Positions 15,214-25,800 of a DNA stretch of 32,056 nt are shown here, in pieces; position 1 is the stretch's first letter; every line of letters starts with the position of its first letter. Position numbers and translations under genes: made by a program. The notes under the pieces are model-generated. The model saw nothing but the letters and a program-made list of their open reading frames with translations. It ran no database searches and was not told where the DNA came from. Source of the DNA: Peptoniphilus duerdenii ATCC BAA-1640 (GTDB taxonomy: Bacteria; Bacillota; Clostridia; Tissierellales; Peptoniphilaceae); NCBI RefSeq assembly GCF_000146345.1, contig NZ_GL397071.1:1910578-1942633 (forward strand). Direction: 5' to 3'.

Positions 15214-15345
15214 TGTCTTCCTTGAGTTTATTCTTGAAGTGATGTATGTAGGTGGTCGTCACCCTGAGCGAAGAAATTTATTTCCGAGTCGAACGGGTAT
15301 AACCTCAGAAGGTCAAGTATAAGCAAGTGATTCATCCAAACATAC
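15200..15345 (+). repeat. 146-bp duplicated block, copy B
   Basis: Gap-free partner of 11579-11724. Differences are scattered substitutions, including a base change in one arm of the alpha hairpin. Confidence 0.85.
15258..15304 (+). repeat. Type I palindromic repeat, core alpha (copy 10)
   Basis: GTCACCCTGAGCG, then GAAAT/ATTTC, then GTCGAACGGGTATAACC. With copy 9 it forms a 151-bp composite with 17-bp perfect inverted termini. Confidence 0.85.
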
Positions 15346-15351
15346 CCTACC

Positions 15352-15387
15352 AAAACGCAAAAGACCGGAGGAAATCCTCCGGTCTTT
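15352..15387 (-). terminator. Intrinsic terminator of the surface-protein locus
   Basis: A 12-bp perfect stem (AAAGACCGGAGG pairing with CCTCCGGTCTTT) and a 4-nt loop. On the minus strand it is followed by TGCGTTTTGG, so the T tract is short but the stem is very stable. It lies 61 nt after the SLH gene. Confidence 0.8.
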
Positions 15388-15448
15388 CTAATTCATATAT
15401 CATAACCAAACATTTACATATTAAGTTATAAAATACAAAACTATTTAA

Positions 15449-18400
15449 TTATTTTACAATCTTTTCCCATTTTTCAGTTCTCTTGTCTATTCTTTCATAG
15501 TCATGAGTGTGAACTGCTTCCATGATTTCGTAGTAAGCCCAGTGCTTATCAGTCAAGTCGTTGAACTTCTTGATTTCAAAACCGTGTTCTCTTACGAATT
15601 CACCATCAGCTGCTCTATCAAACATTCTGTTTACGATAGAAACTGCTTCCGCTCTAGTGATAGGAGCATCCGGTTTGAATGTTCCATCAGTGTATCCTGA
15701 GATCCAACCTTCAGCCTTAACCATTGCGATAGCATCCTTAGCCCAATGATTCATTGGAACATCTGAGAATGTTTCATCTGCAGCTTTTGGATTCTTGATA
15801 TATTTAGAAGCAATTACTGCAAATTCAGCTCTAGTTATGCTCTTGTTAGGTTTGAATGTTCCATCAGGGTATCCTTTGATGATGTCCTTGTTAGAAAGTT
15901 TCATAACGCTGTCGCAGAACCAATCATATGCTAGAACATCAGAGAACTTAGGAGAATAATTTGCAGGAGCACTATTTTCAGTTAATCTTGCAAATATAGC
16001 AGATACTTCAGCTCTAGTGATCTTGCCATCTGGTCTTACAGTTCCATCTGGATATCCAGCGATATAAGCATCGTGTCTTTCAAGATGTTTAGGTTCTTCT
16101 TTCTTAACTTCAGTCTTAGTTGAACCGAACCAAATTGGCCACCATGGATTGTAGTCAGGCATTGGAGGTTGTTCTGGTTGTGGTACTGGTTTACCAGCTT
16201 CGGTAAATGTCCAAGTTAAAGTGTAGGTGAATACACCATCTTCAACTTTTCCAGATTTTACCCAAGTACCTGGAGTCCAAGTACCTACTTCCTTGCCATC
16301 TTTATCCTTTTCAACAAGAGCTTTTTGTGCTGCTTCTGAAGAAGTGTCTGGTTGAGCTGGATCTACTACCTTGTCTTCATAAATAGGAGTAGTAATATCT
16401 GTAGGTTTTAAATCTGCAAGATCCTTTGGAAGGGTCTTATTAGCAGGATTAGTGTTGAATACATATTTAACAGTAACCTTGCCTTTTTCAGTAACTGATG
16501 CCCATATAGTAGTTTTTTGTGCAAATACCTTGTTAGTGTAATCTGCTTCATTGAATTTAGCAATGTGTGTATCTTTGTAAGCATCTTTAAGCTCTAATGC
16601 TGGAGCTGTTAGTGTTACTGTAGCCTTAGGATCTACTTTGAACTTAGCTTGTTGATTAGCTTTGATTTCAGCTTTGTCTACATCTGCATCTTTAACTTTA
16701 AATTCTACAAATACATAGTTATCAGGAATTTCTTCACCATTTTTACCTTTTTTATCATTTTCATTGTCAACAGGAATTACATCTTTTGCTGTCTTTTCCC
16801 ATTGTGCGAAAAGTTCTGTATTCTTTTCTATCTTAAATGTAGCATTTGCAGCATGTGTTGTTCCCTTGCCATCAGCTTGAGTATTCCAGCCAGTGAATTT
16901 ATAACCAGCTAGTGTGTTGTCAGCTGCTAAAGCTTTTACTGTAACTTGTTCATCCTTTAGATACTTAGTATTATCAGTTGGAGCTGTTCCTCCTACTGTT
17001 AAACCTTCTGGTGCATTTAGATTGTAAGTTACAGAGAATTCATCAGCCTTTCCAAATACAGCTGTATAAGTTACGTCAGAGTTTCCTACTTTAGCAAATT
17101 CTGTAACCTTAGTTTTATCTTTTTGCCATTCCTTGAATGAATAGAATTTACCATTACCTACAAGTTTCGGAGCGTTACCCTCTGCATCTGCTTTTGGAAC
17201 TACAACTCCAGCTGTAAGAGCGTCTGCCCATTCAGTGTTCTTTAATACTGCATAAGCAATACCATTAGCTTTTTCAGCGTCGCCTTCTTTGATCTTACCA
17301 TTAGCATCAGCAACGAATTTTACAGTTACATAGTCTGCATCTTTCTTGTTGTTATCTGTAGGATCCTTAGGGAAGTTTGTTGGGTTTACTGGATCGTCAA
17401 GTTTTACAACTTTGTCTTTTCCAGTAGCCTTTGCAGTAAATACTGCATTTTCTGTTACTTTGTAGTCATTGGCGGTTGCTTCTGTTGTTGCTTCGCCCTT
17501 GTACCACTTAGCGTCTTTAAATCCTTCTTTTAAAGTTACTGCAGGTGCATCTGCTTTAACATCAGTTCCTGGTTTAACATATTCAGTCTTTGCTGTACCT
17601 TTTACACCTTCACCAATCTTAAATTCAACCTTTACAGCATCCTTAGGTAGATTAGTGTTGTCGTCATTCTTATGAGGTGCTACATAAAGTGTTTGGTCCT
17701 TAACTTCTAAAGAAGAACCATCTTCAAACGTAACTTTTAAGTTGCCTTTTTGTCCATTTGGAAGATTTGCATTAGATGAATTTCTGTTGCTTTCATCAGT
17801 AACTTTAGTTTCAGCTTTATCTAAAATATTTTTAAGATCTGCGTTAGCTTCTTTAAGTTCAACACCCTTCTTCCAGTCGATTTTTGAACCATCTGTATCG
17901 GTTTTGTCTTCCCATACCTTAATATCAACAGGTTTTAACTTGTCTTTAAACTTAACTGCTGTTTTGTCAGCAACCTTTGCTGTTAAAGTAATTTCTGTTT
18001 TAACTACTTTATTTTGAGTGTCTTTTGCTTGAACAATTTTATAATCTGTTCCAGTTATAGTATTTGGATCATATGTCCACATATCATTAACGTCAACTTT
18101 GTAAAGATTTGCGTCATTTGAAACAGCAGCTACGTTAGCTACATCTTTTATAGCTATTCCTTCAACTGGGTTTACATAGTAAACAAGTGGTGACTTTGCA
18201 TCTGCATTATCAAGTTGTAGCTTAGCTTTTTCAGCATCCTTAGTATCAACTTGATAAGTTACTTTTGCATAATGCTTTTTAACATCTTCTGTTACCTTAG
18301 GATTTTCTTCTCCATTACCATCTTTTGCTGGAATAATTGAATCAAGTTTTTTGTAAGGAACTTCTACTGTGTATCTACCATTTTCGTCATACTTTTTATC

Positions 18401-19861
18401 AGTTACAACGATATCTCCGCTTCTCTCATATCCGATAAATGCTGGTTGAGGAATTGATTTCGCATCAACATTTTCACCCTTGTTTCCTTCAGCAAATTTT
18501 GGATAATCTACACCTTGAACCTTATATATGTCCTTAATAGCAGTACCTTTTTCATCTACATATTGAATAGCAACTTTACCTTGTGGCTTTTCTGCATAGA
18601 TCGCATAGAAGGTTTCATCTTTAGTAATAGGAGTGTCGTAGGTGTTATCCGTAAAAAGTGCAGTGGTTGCATTTGCATCTGTATTCCAACCGATAAATTT
18701 CTTTTCCTTCTCACCTGGCTTAGCTGCTGGTGGAGTTAAATCACCCGCACCTGGAACATTGATAGGTCCTAAACCTGCCCAAGAATCAGCAAGCTTCATT
18801 GAGTGACCTATAGTTTGATCAGCTGAAGCAGAGTTTTTCCAAGTACCACCGTTAGGATCAAATTTAACCTTTAAATCTTGACGAATTGTAAAGATGTGAG
18901 CTTTGATGTGGTCGCCTGTAACTTCGTAATGGTAAGGAGTTCCATTGTCTTCAAATGTACCAGGTCCACGGTCAAATTCAGTCTTTCCTGGAGCCTTCAT
19001 CTTCATTCTAGTACGCCCTGAAGTAATATCATCAGATATTTTCAAATCATCTAAGGATGTTTGTCCAAATTGTAGAATTTCTAAAAAAATACCTCTGTAA
19101 GTTTGCCTTACTTTAGGGTTTTTCGCCCAAGAGTAAAACTGTTTTGTACTTAAATTTTTATCATTAATAGGAACTTCGCTTGTATTATTATCTACATCGG
19201 TACGTTCAACAACTATTTTTGGTATATCTTTATTCGTGTAGTATTCTGCCCTATAAATAGGATTGGCGCGTTGTGCTACTTTAGCTACTATATCCTCACT
19301 CTCAAAAGCTCCTTCAGCTCCTGTCTGTAGTCGTACATCAAACTTATAATCAACAGGAACGCGCATATCCCAATCCTCTGCATTATGACTTACCCCTGAC
19401 TCGTCCCAAGCTGGTAATTTATAAAATTTATATACTTTACTAGCAATTTTACCAGTGATATTTTCAGTCTGAGCAATAAATTTTCCTGTAGTCGTATCAC
19501 GAATTTGGAAAAAGATAGGTATACCCACATCCTTTGGTTCTATATCGTAGGTTGTCCATTGAACTTCAACTGAATATGAAAGTTCCTCTCCAAGAGCAGG
19601 ATTGGATCCTCTTACAGCCGGCATAACCTTAGGCTCGGATACATCCAAACCATCAATTTCAAATTGTTTGTTAGATTCTGGCGTCCCAACTATGTCTGTA
19701 AATTTATAGACCTTGTATGATGTACCATCTACATTTTCTACCTTATAGTCTGCCTCTACAAATTCATCGTCTCCATTTGCATGGACTTGGGATGGTGGTG
19801 TAACCATCCCAAAAACCATTGCAAGAGCGAGTAGTAGAGAGACTATTTTCTTCATATTCAT
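15449..19861 (-). CDS. SLH-domain surface protein with InlB-like and Rib-like repeats
   Basis: The 1,470-aa product has a signal peptide (MKKIVSLLLALAMVFGM, cleavage near residue 28). An unrecognised N-terminal domain runs to about 330. Two InlB B-repeat-like modules follow, with WNT and F-x-G-W-N motifs (about 331-424 and 943-1023). A Rib-like domain (about 638-728) starts KPVDIKVW and contains LKVTFEDGSSLEV. A Pro-rich linker (about 1225-1245) leads to three SLH modules (about 1263-1420), each with a GYPDGT or GYTDGT and ITRAE signature, that should bind pyruvylated secondary wall polymer. The ATG at 19861 has AAAGGAG upstream. It begins 21 nt after the giant gene's stop, so the two are probably co-transcribed. 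Confidence 0.93.
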   Translation of the reverse strand: MNMKKIVSLLLALAMVFGMVTPPSQVHANGDDEFVEADYKVENVDGTSYKVYKFTDIVGTPESNKQFEIDGLDVSEPKVMPAVRGSNPALGEELSYSVEVQWTTYDIEPKDVGIPIFFQIRDTTTGKFIAQTENITGKIASKVYKFYKLPAWDESGVSHNAEDWDMRVPVDYKFDVRLQTGAEGAFESEDIVAKVAQRANPIYRAEYYTNKDIPKIVVERTDVDNNTSEVPINDKNLSTKQFYSWAKNPKVRQTYRGIFLEILQFGQTSLDDLKISDDITSGRTRMKMKAPGKTEFDRGPGTFEDNGTPYHYEVTGDHIKAHIFTIRQDLKVKFDPNGGTWKNSASADQTIGHSMKLADSWAGLGPINVPGAGDLTPPAAKPGEKEKKFIGWNTDANATTALFTDNTYDTPITKDETFYAIYAEKPQGKVAIQYVDEKGTAIKDIYKVQGVDYPKFAEGNKGENVDAKSIPQPAFIGYERSGDIVVTDKKYDENGRYTVEVPYKKLDSIIPAKDGNGEENPKVTEDVKKHYAKVTYQVDTKDAEKAKLQLDNADAKSPLVYYVNPVEGIAIKDVANVAAVSNDANLYKVDVNDMWTYDPNTITGTDYKIVQAKDTQNKVVKTEITLTAKVADKTAVKFKDKLKPVDIKVWEDKTDTDGSKIDWKKGVELKEANADLKNILDKAETKVTDESNRNSSNANLPNGQKGNLKVTFEDGSSLEVKDQTLYVAPHKNDDNTNLPKDAVKVEFKIGEGVKGTAKTEYVKPGTDVKADAPAVTLKEGFKDAKWYKGEATTEATANDYKVTENAVFTAKATGKDKVVKLDDPVNPTNFPKDPTDNNKKDADYVTVKFVADANGKIKEGDAEKANGIAYAVLKNTEWADALTAGVVVPKADAEGNAPKLVGNGKFYSFKEWQKDKTKVTEFAKVGNSDVTYTAVFGKADEFSVTYNLNAPEGLTVGGTAPTDNTKYLKDEQVTVKALAADNTLAGYKFTGWNTQADGKGTTHAANATFKIEKNTELFAQWEKTAKDVIPVDNENDKKGKNGEEIPDNYVFVEFKVKDADVDKAEIKANQQAKFKVDPKATVTLTAPALELKDAYKDTHIAKFNEADYTNKVFAQKTTIWASVTEKGKVTVKYVFNTNPANKTLPKDLADLKPTDITTPIYEDKVVDPAQPDTSSEAAQKALVEKDKDGKEVGTWTPGTWVKSGKVEDGVFTYTLTWTFTEAGKPVPQPEQPPMPDYNPWWPIWFGSTKTEVKKEEPKHLERHDAYIAGYPDGTVRPDGKITRAEVSAIFARLTENSAPANYSPKFSDVLAYDWFCDSVMKLSNKDIIKGYPDGTFKPNKSITRAEFAVIASKYIKNPKAADETFSDVPMNHWAKDAIAMVKAEGWISGYTDGTFKPDAPITRAEAVSIVNRMFDRAADGEFVREHGFEIKKFNDLTDKHWAYYEIMEAVHTHDYERIDKRTEKWEKIVK
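17677..17950 (-). other. Rib-like domain shared with the upstream giant protein
   Basis: Encodes residues about 638-728. The elements KPVD, WKKGVELK, an LLD/ILDKA helix, VTD, LKVTF.DGS and QTL.V occur in the same order at 27590-27853 of the neighbouring gene. Confidence 0.75.
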
Positions 19862-19882
19862 AAAATCTTCTCCTTTGCTCTT

Positions 19883-22800
19883 TTATTCTACAGTTTCCCT
19901 GTATCTTCCATCATTATATCCAGATTTGCTTGCTTCCAAGATTACCCTTTGACCTGATTTCAATCCTTCTTTTAATCCCTTTGAGAAGGTGCCGAATGAG
20001 TCTGTCGTTATGGTATCAATTACAACGTTGTTAATCTTAATTATTACTTTTGCACCCGGTACGGAAGTTCGGATTTTCAATGTTTCTAGGCCTACGCCCA
20101 AGCTTTCAACTCCAACTTTGATTCTTTCCATCCTTATAATATCCAGCTTTTCTTGAATAGTATTAGTTGATTCAACAATCTTAGTATTGTTCTTTAGGTT
20201 TTCTTTACCATCTGCTATAGCTTTTTCTAAAGCTGTTTTATCTTGTTTTGGCTTATCCTTATAACCTTCTTTTTGAGTTTCTTTTTCTGCTTCTTTAATA
20301 ATCTTAATTAAATCAAGTTTATCTTGAAGTTCTTTCTTGATAGGATTATAGTCATTTGCATTTGGATCTTTACTTCCTGGGATTGCATCGATTTTATCTT
20401 GTGCATCCTTAATGTTTTCAGGTGTTGGATTGTCCTTAGCTTTATCAACTGCTGTGTCGGCTTCTTTTTGTGCAATTGCTTTATCTAAATCTTCCTTAGC
20501 TTTATCAACTGCTTTTTGATCTGTATTAGGATCTCCGTTATCACCTTTTTCCTTAACTTTTTTACCATTATCTAAAGCATCTTTTAATGCCTTATCAACT
20601 GGATTTTCGTCAGGTTTAAGATTTGCTCCGTCTTTTCCACCGATTTCTTCAGCCTTATCAATTGAGTCTTTTAGCTTAGATGTATCAACTCCTACTACCT
20701 TAGGATCAGATGTGTTGTCAGCTTTACCTGGTTCGGAAGCTTTGACTACAACTGTATCCCCATCTACTAATGGATCTGTTGTTACCTTGTAGTTTCCATC
20801 TCCATCAGCCTTACCTGTAAATGTCTTTGGTTCTCCACCCTTAGGTGTTACTGTTACTGTAACTTCAGCGTTTGGTGCTGCAGTACCAGATACAGAGTTT
20901 TCATCTTTGTTAGCTCTGTTGATTGTAGGTTTCTTAGTTGCAGCCTTATCTTCAACTGTAACTTTTGCTTCTTGTGAAGCTTTACCTGAATCGTTGATTG
21001 TTGATACCTTAATAACGTCACCTTTTTTAGCTGATGGGTCAAGTGGTACTACAATCTTACCGTCTTCAACTTTAACTTCCTTGTTTGGATCTTCTTTAAC
21101 TTTCCAGCTACCATCTGGTTGTTTTTCAACAGTCATTGAATCGTTGTCGCCAACTTTAACTTTAATAGTCTTAGCTGTTGGGTCTGCTACTGTTGGATCT
21201 GCAATCTTAACATTCTTGTCGCCTGTGTAAACTTGGTCAACTTTTGGTGTTTGACTTGATTTTTGAACAGGTGCCTTATCGAAAGCTTCATTAGCTGGGT
21301 TTTCGCCATCTTTAAATGTTACTTTAATTTGGTCTCTGTCGTTTAGTGGAAGCTTATCCTTTACAGGAATTTCTAGCTTGCCTTCGTTATTTTCAGTAAC
21401 TTTTTCTGCTGGGTCTGATCCTTCAACAATCCAAGTCTTACCTGTTGTATCAGCAGGATCTTTTGTAAGCCTTACAGTTTTTCCATTTTGGTCTGAAACT
21501 TCGATTGTTTGAATCTTGTCATCAACCTTTGGAGCTGCTACTACAACTTTTTCATCTTTTTCTCTTATTGGATCGATTACTGGTGTTGAAAGTTTTGCTC
21601 CTGTGTCTGGTTTCCAGTTTCCATCTTTATCTCTTATAACAGTTGTTTCTGCCTTTGGAGATTCAGACTTACCTGGTTCTGTTGCTGTAACAAATACTTT
21701 TGTTCCTGGATTTAACAATTTGTTAAGATCTGCAGTAAAGTCTCCGTTAGCATCTGCTTTAATTGTTGTTCCTTCTGGAAGTAGGCTCTGTCCATTAGCA
21801 TCTGTAATCTTGATTTCAGCATCCTTAGTTGCCTTACCTTTTACCTTAGTAACTGTAGCGTCACCTTGGTTAGCTGCTACGACATCTGTAGGTTGTGCTG
21901 ATTGGTTTTTGTTTACAGTTAGTGCTGTTGGTGTTTGGCCTGTTATTGCTTTTTCTGCAGATGTGTTACCAGTTGTATCAAGTGTTACTACAAGCTTTCT
22001 ACCATTGTGACCATCTTTTGCAGTTTGTGCATCGTAGTCTTTAGATGAAAGCACAGTTTCTTGTTTTAAGTCAACTGATAGACCTGCGTTTGTGAACTCA
22101 GAGTTGTCAGCATTTTTATAAGTGAAAATCTTTTGATTTCCATTTACATCTGTAAGAAGAACTTTTAGTCCGTCAAGATTTAGTTTGTCTCCATCAGAGT
22201 AAACCATCTTATCTGGAGATGCTACTACTTGCATTCCTGTTGTTTTCTTAACATCGAAATCTTTTGCTGAGTCTGGTTGTCCAGTTCCATCAGTATCTTT
22301 AAATACTACTACAGTTTGTTTTTCTGATTCAGCCTTTGGTGCTAATGTTGCTGTTACATCAATCTTAACTCCTTCTTTGATAGGAGCGTTATTTTGTTTA
22401 GCTTCGATAGTGTACTTACCAGTTTCTTTGTCTGCTGTTGCAGTTCCTACTACTTCATTACCTACCTTAGCTGTAACTGTTGCACCCTTTTCAGCTTCAC
22501 CAGTAATTGTTGTGAATTCTGGTTTCTTACCAATGTTAGATGCAAGAGCTGCTGGTCTTTCTGTTTGACCTGCTTTAGTATCTGGAATCTTGTCGCCGTC
22601 TAAGTCGTCGAATACTTTAACAGTTTTATCTGTCGGTTTCTTTTCTCCGTCTTGAACAGTAACTTTTACATCAGTACCATCTTTAAGCTTTGGTGTGATT
22701 TCTTGAGTTAACTTTCCATCTTCACCTGCTGTGGTTTCAATTTTTTTGTCTTCATTGTTAGCATCTTTGTATTCAATAGTAACTTTAGCTTTTGGTTCCG

Positions 22801-25800
22801 TCTTAATTTCAACAGTTGTCTTTGTTGCTGGAACTTTTTTGCCGTCTGGTCCATCTGTTCCAATATTACGTGCTGTAACTGTTGGTTCAGGTGTTTGTTC
22901 GTCTTCATCAGCTTTATTGTTTCCATCAGCGTCAAGTTGAACCACTACTTGTTTATCTGCCTTAGCAGTTGGTTTATCAGCAGCTTCTGCTCCTGTAACT
23001 GTAACTGTTAAGTCCATTTTATTGGTCTTGCCGTCAGGTGTCAAGCCAATTTCATCATTGTTAGCTGGTTTGATTGTTACATCTTGCATCTTAGCTAATT
23101 CTTCTGCTGTGTATGTTGCAGATTTTCCAGAGTCGTCGGTAAATTTAACTACTAGACCCTTAGTTTCAAACTTAGCTTTGCCGTTAGTTGTATTAACCAA
23201 GTAATCCATCTTGTCTGGATTTTTGATTATTTCAACTTTTGTAGCCTTCTTGATGTTGAATTTTTCTTTTTCGTCGTCTACGCCGTTGCCATCTTTATCA
23301 ATCTTAACAACTGTTGCCGTTGGATCAGATACAAGTTTGCCTGTTGCTTGAGCTGTTACTTGTACTGGAGTGTCTTTTTCAAGTGCTCCTGTACTTTCTT
23401 CGCCAGTCTTACCATTCTTGGTTGCTTCGATAGTGTATTCACCAGTTGTTGCATCTGCTGTTGCTGTTCCTACAACTACTTCTACATTATTTATAGTTGC
23501 TTTTGCTACAATCTTTGCATTAGGTTCAGCTTTCCCTGTAATAGTAGTTACCTTAGGATCTGTACCAACATTAAGTGCTTTTGCTGTTGGTCTGTCTGTT
23601 TTTTGGTTAGTAGCATTGTCATCTTTACCATCTGCGTTTAAATCTTCGAATACTTTGGTTTCGATTGTTGGTGAATCTTTTTTATCACCGAATTTAGCTT
23701 GAGCCTTAATAACTGTGTCTGCTGGAAGTAGAATGTTTTCTGCTTCTGTATCACCTTTTAGTTCAAGTTTGTATTCACCAGTTTGGGCATTCGCGTCAAC
23801 ATTCTTGGTTGTTGCCTCTTGTTTACCTTTTTCAGTAAAGGTGATTGTTACTTTAGATCCTGGTTCTGCATATCCTTCAATAGTTGTAAATGTTGCTGGA
23901 GTCTTAGGTGTTGTGTCGCCAGTACCAATATTTCTAGCGATAACTGATGTGATAGTTGTTGTTTCATCCTTGTCAGCTGTGCCATTTCCGTCCTTGTCAA
24001 CTTGAACGATTACAGGTATCCTTGCAGATTCGTCTTTGTTTTCAGCTTTAGCTGTAACAAATACAGTTGTGTTTGGATCTAGGGCCTTGTTGTCTTTAGA
24101 TACTTTTATAGTGAAGTTTCCGTTTTCATCAATCGTAATATTGGATTGGTCAACTGGAATTTCCTTCTTATCTTCGCCATAGACTTTAAGTGTATCACCC
24201 TTCGTTGCCTTACCTGTAATAGTTGTAAAGGTATCATTGCCTTTATTCAAAGCCTTTAGGTCTTTTGGTGCAGGAGTTTGTTTGCTATCTCTCTTGCCGT
24301 CGCCATCAAGATCTTCAAATACTTGTAAAGCTTCTGTTTCAGTCTTAACATCTGCTTTAGCAGCTAGAGCAATTTGAACTTTATTGCCGTCATTTGCAGT
24401 CGTTAATTCTAATTTGTTTACAGCTTCAATTGCTGTTGTTGTAGGAGCAGCTGTTGCACTTCCTTGAACTAATTCAAGTTTAAAAGCTGCTTTTTCTGCT
24501 TGTCCTTCACCAACTTTAGCATCTAGTAATTCTTGAGCTGTATAGTTGGCTTTGTTTACTCCATCTGTCAACTCGACAACCATATCACTTAGGTTGATAT
24601 TTGTCTTTCCACCTACTGTTGTGATTGGATAGTTAAGTTGTGGTTGTTTGATGATCTTGATGCCTGTTACTTTTGTAAGATCTAGTTTTTCTTTTTCATC
24701 ATCAACGCCGTTGCCATTTGCATCAAGTTTAACAGAAAGGTTTCTTGATGTTTGTGCAACTGTTACACTTGCACCTTGAACATTTAGAGTTACCTTTACT
24801 GGTTTGCCGCTATCTGTTAATCCTAGGTCTGACCCTTCTGCAGGTTCTACTGTGAAGTTTTTATCGTCTTTAATTTCTTCTGCTGTGAATTTCTTTTCTA
24901 CTCCAGCTTTGTCTGTTACTTTAACTACCATACCCTTTGTTTCAAGAGTTACTTTACCATCTTTAGATGTTACTAGGTAGTCCATCTTAGCTGGGTCGTA
25001 AACCATCTCAATCTTATCTGCTTTTGTGATATCGAAGTTTTGTGACTTGTCGTCTTTACCGTCGTTATCTTTGTCTTCAAAGACTTGAGTTTTCACTTCT
25101 GGAGATACTTTCTTTTCTCCGTCTTTAGCTGTTACTTTTACTTCTTTACCAGCATCTAACTTAGGTGTTATATCTGCTGTATATTTTCCTTGTTCATTTG
25201 CAGTAACAGTCTTAGTAGTTTCTTGTCCACCTTCAGGAGTATACTTGATTGTAACTGTTGATCCCTTTGGTGCTGTTCCTTCTACTGTTGTCTTTTGTGG
25301 ATCTTTACCAATGTTTCTTGCAGTTACTGTTGGTGTTGCTGTTGTTTCGTCTTTGTCAGCTTTTCCATTTCCATCTGCATCGATTTCGATAGCAAATTTG
25401 CTTGTTGATGTTGCTTTTGAAGTAGTAGTTTCTGGTTTAACATTTACAAGTTTTACTTCAATTGCTTTGCCAACTAGGTTTGCTGGGTCATTTCCTATCT
25501 TATCTTTTGTGCTCTTTGCTGGTGTTACAGCGATGTTTTCAGTATCCTTCATCAAGTCTTCTAGAGTCATGATTTTGGATTCTTTTTTGTCGCCGTTCTT
25601 GTAAGATAGTTCAAGGTAAATTGGCTTGCCTTTTCCATCCTTACCATTAAATGTTACTTCTGTTTCTTTAGTTTTAACTAGGTAAGTTAGGTCTGGTTGG
25701 TCAACGAATTTAATATCTGTTGCTTTTGCAATGTTGAAGCCTTCGTCCCTATCTGGTTGCTTGTTGTTGTTCTTGTCGTCAAATACAGTTGCTGGTGTTT

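Larger units (their letters stand above)
14586..15351. other. Gene-free tract packed with dispersed repeats
   Basis: About 0.77 kb between the dnaX promoter and the terminator of the SLH gene. I see no credible gene; short open frames here simply run through repeat copies. Apart from AT-rich linkers it is made of five type I elements or variants, two type II elements and modules shared with the tracts at 1-355 and 10892-11784. I looked for an SRP RNA gene, which often lies upstream of dnaX in Firmicutes, and did not recognise one. Confidence 0.75.

Noticed and set aside
10892-15351. CRISPR-like array from the recurring palindromic repeats
   Set aside because: Repeats occur in both orientations, at irregular spacing, with variable cores, and flank unrelated AT-rich sequence. 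No cas gene is present.
14586-15351. SRP RNA or tRNA gene upstream of dnaX
   Set aside because: This is a common location in Firmicutes, but I recognised no conserved SRP Alu or tRNA features; the tract is explained by repeats.
21516-22010. Long plus-strand open frames antisense to the giant gene (also near 23370, 25245, 25731)
   Set aside because: They arise because the minus-strand gene is Lys/Asp/Thr-rich, which leaves few stops on the complement. They lack ribosome-binding sites and give Ser/Val/Phe-rich composition typical of shadows.
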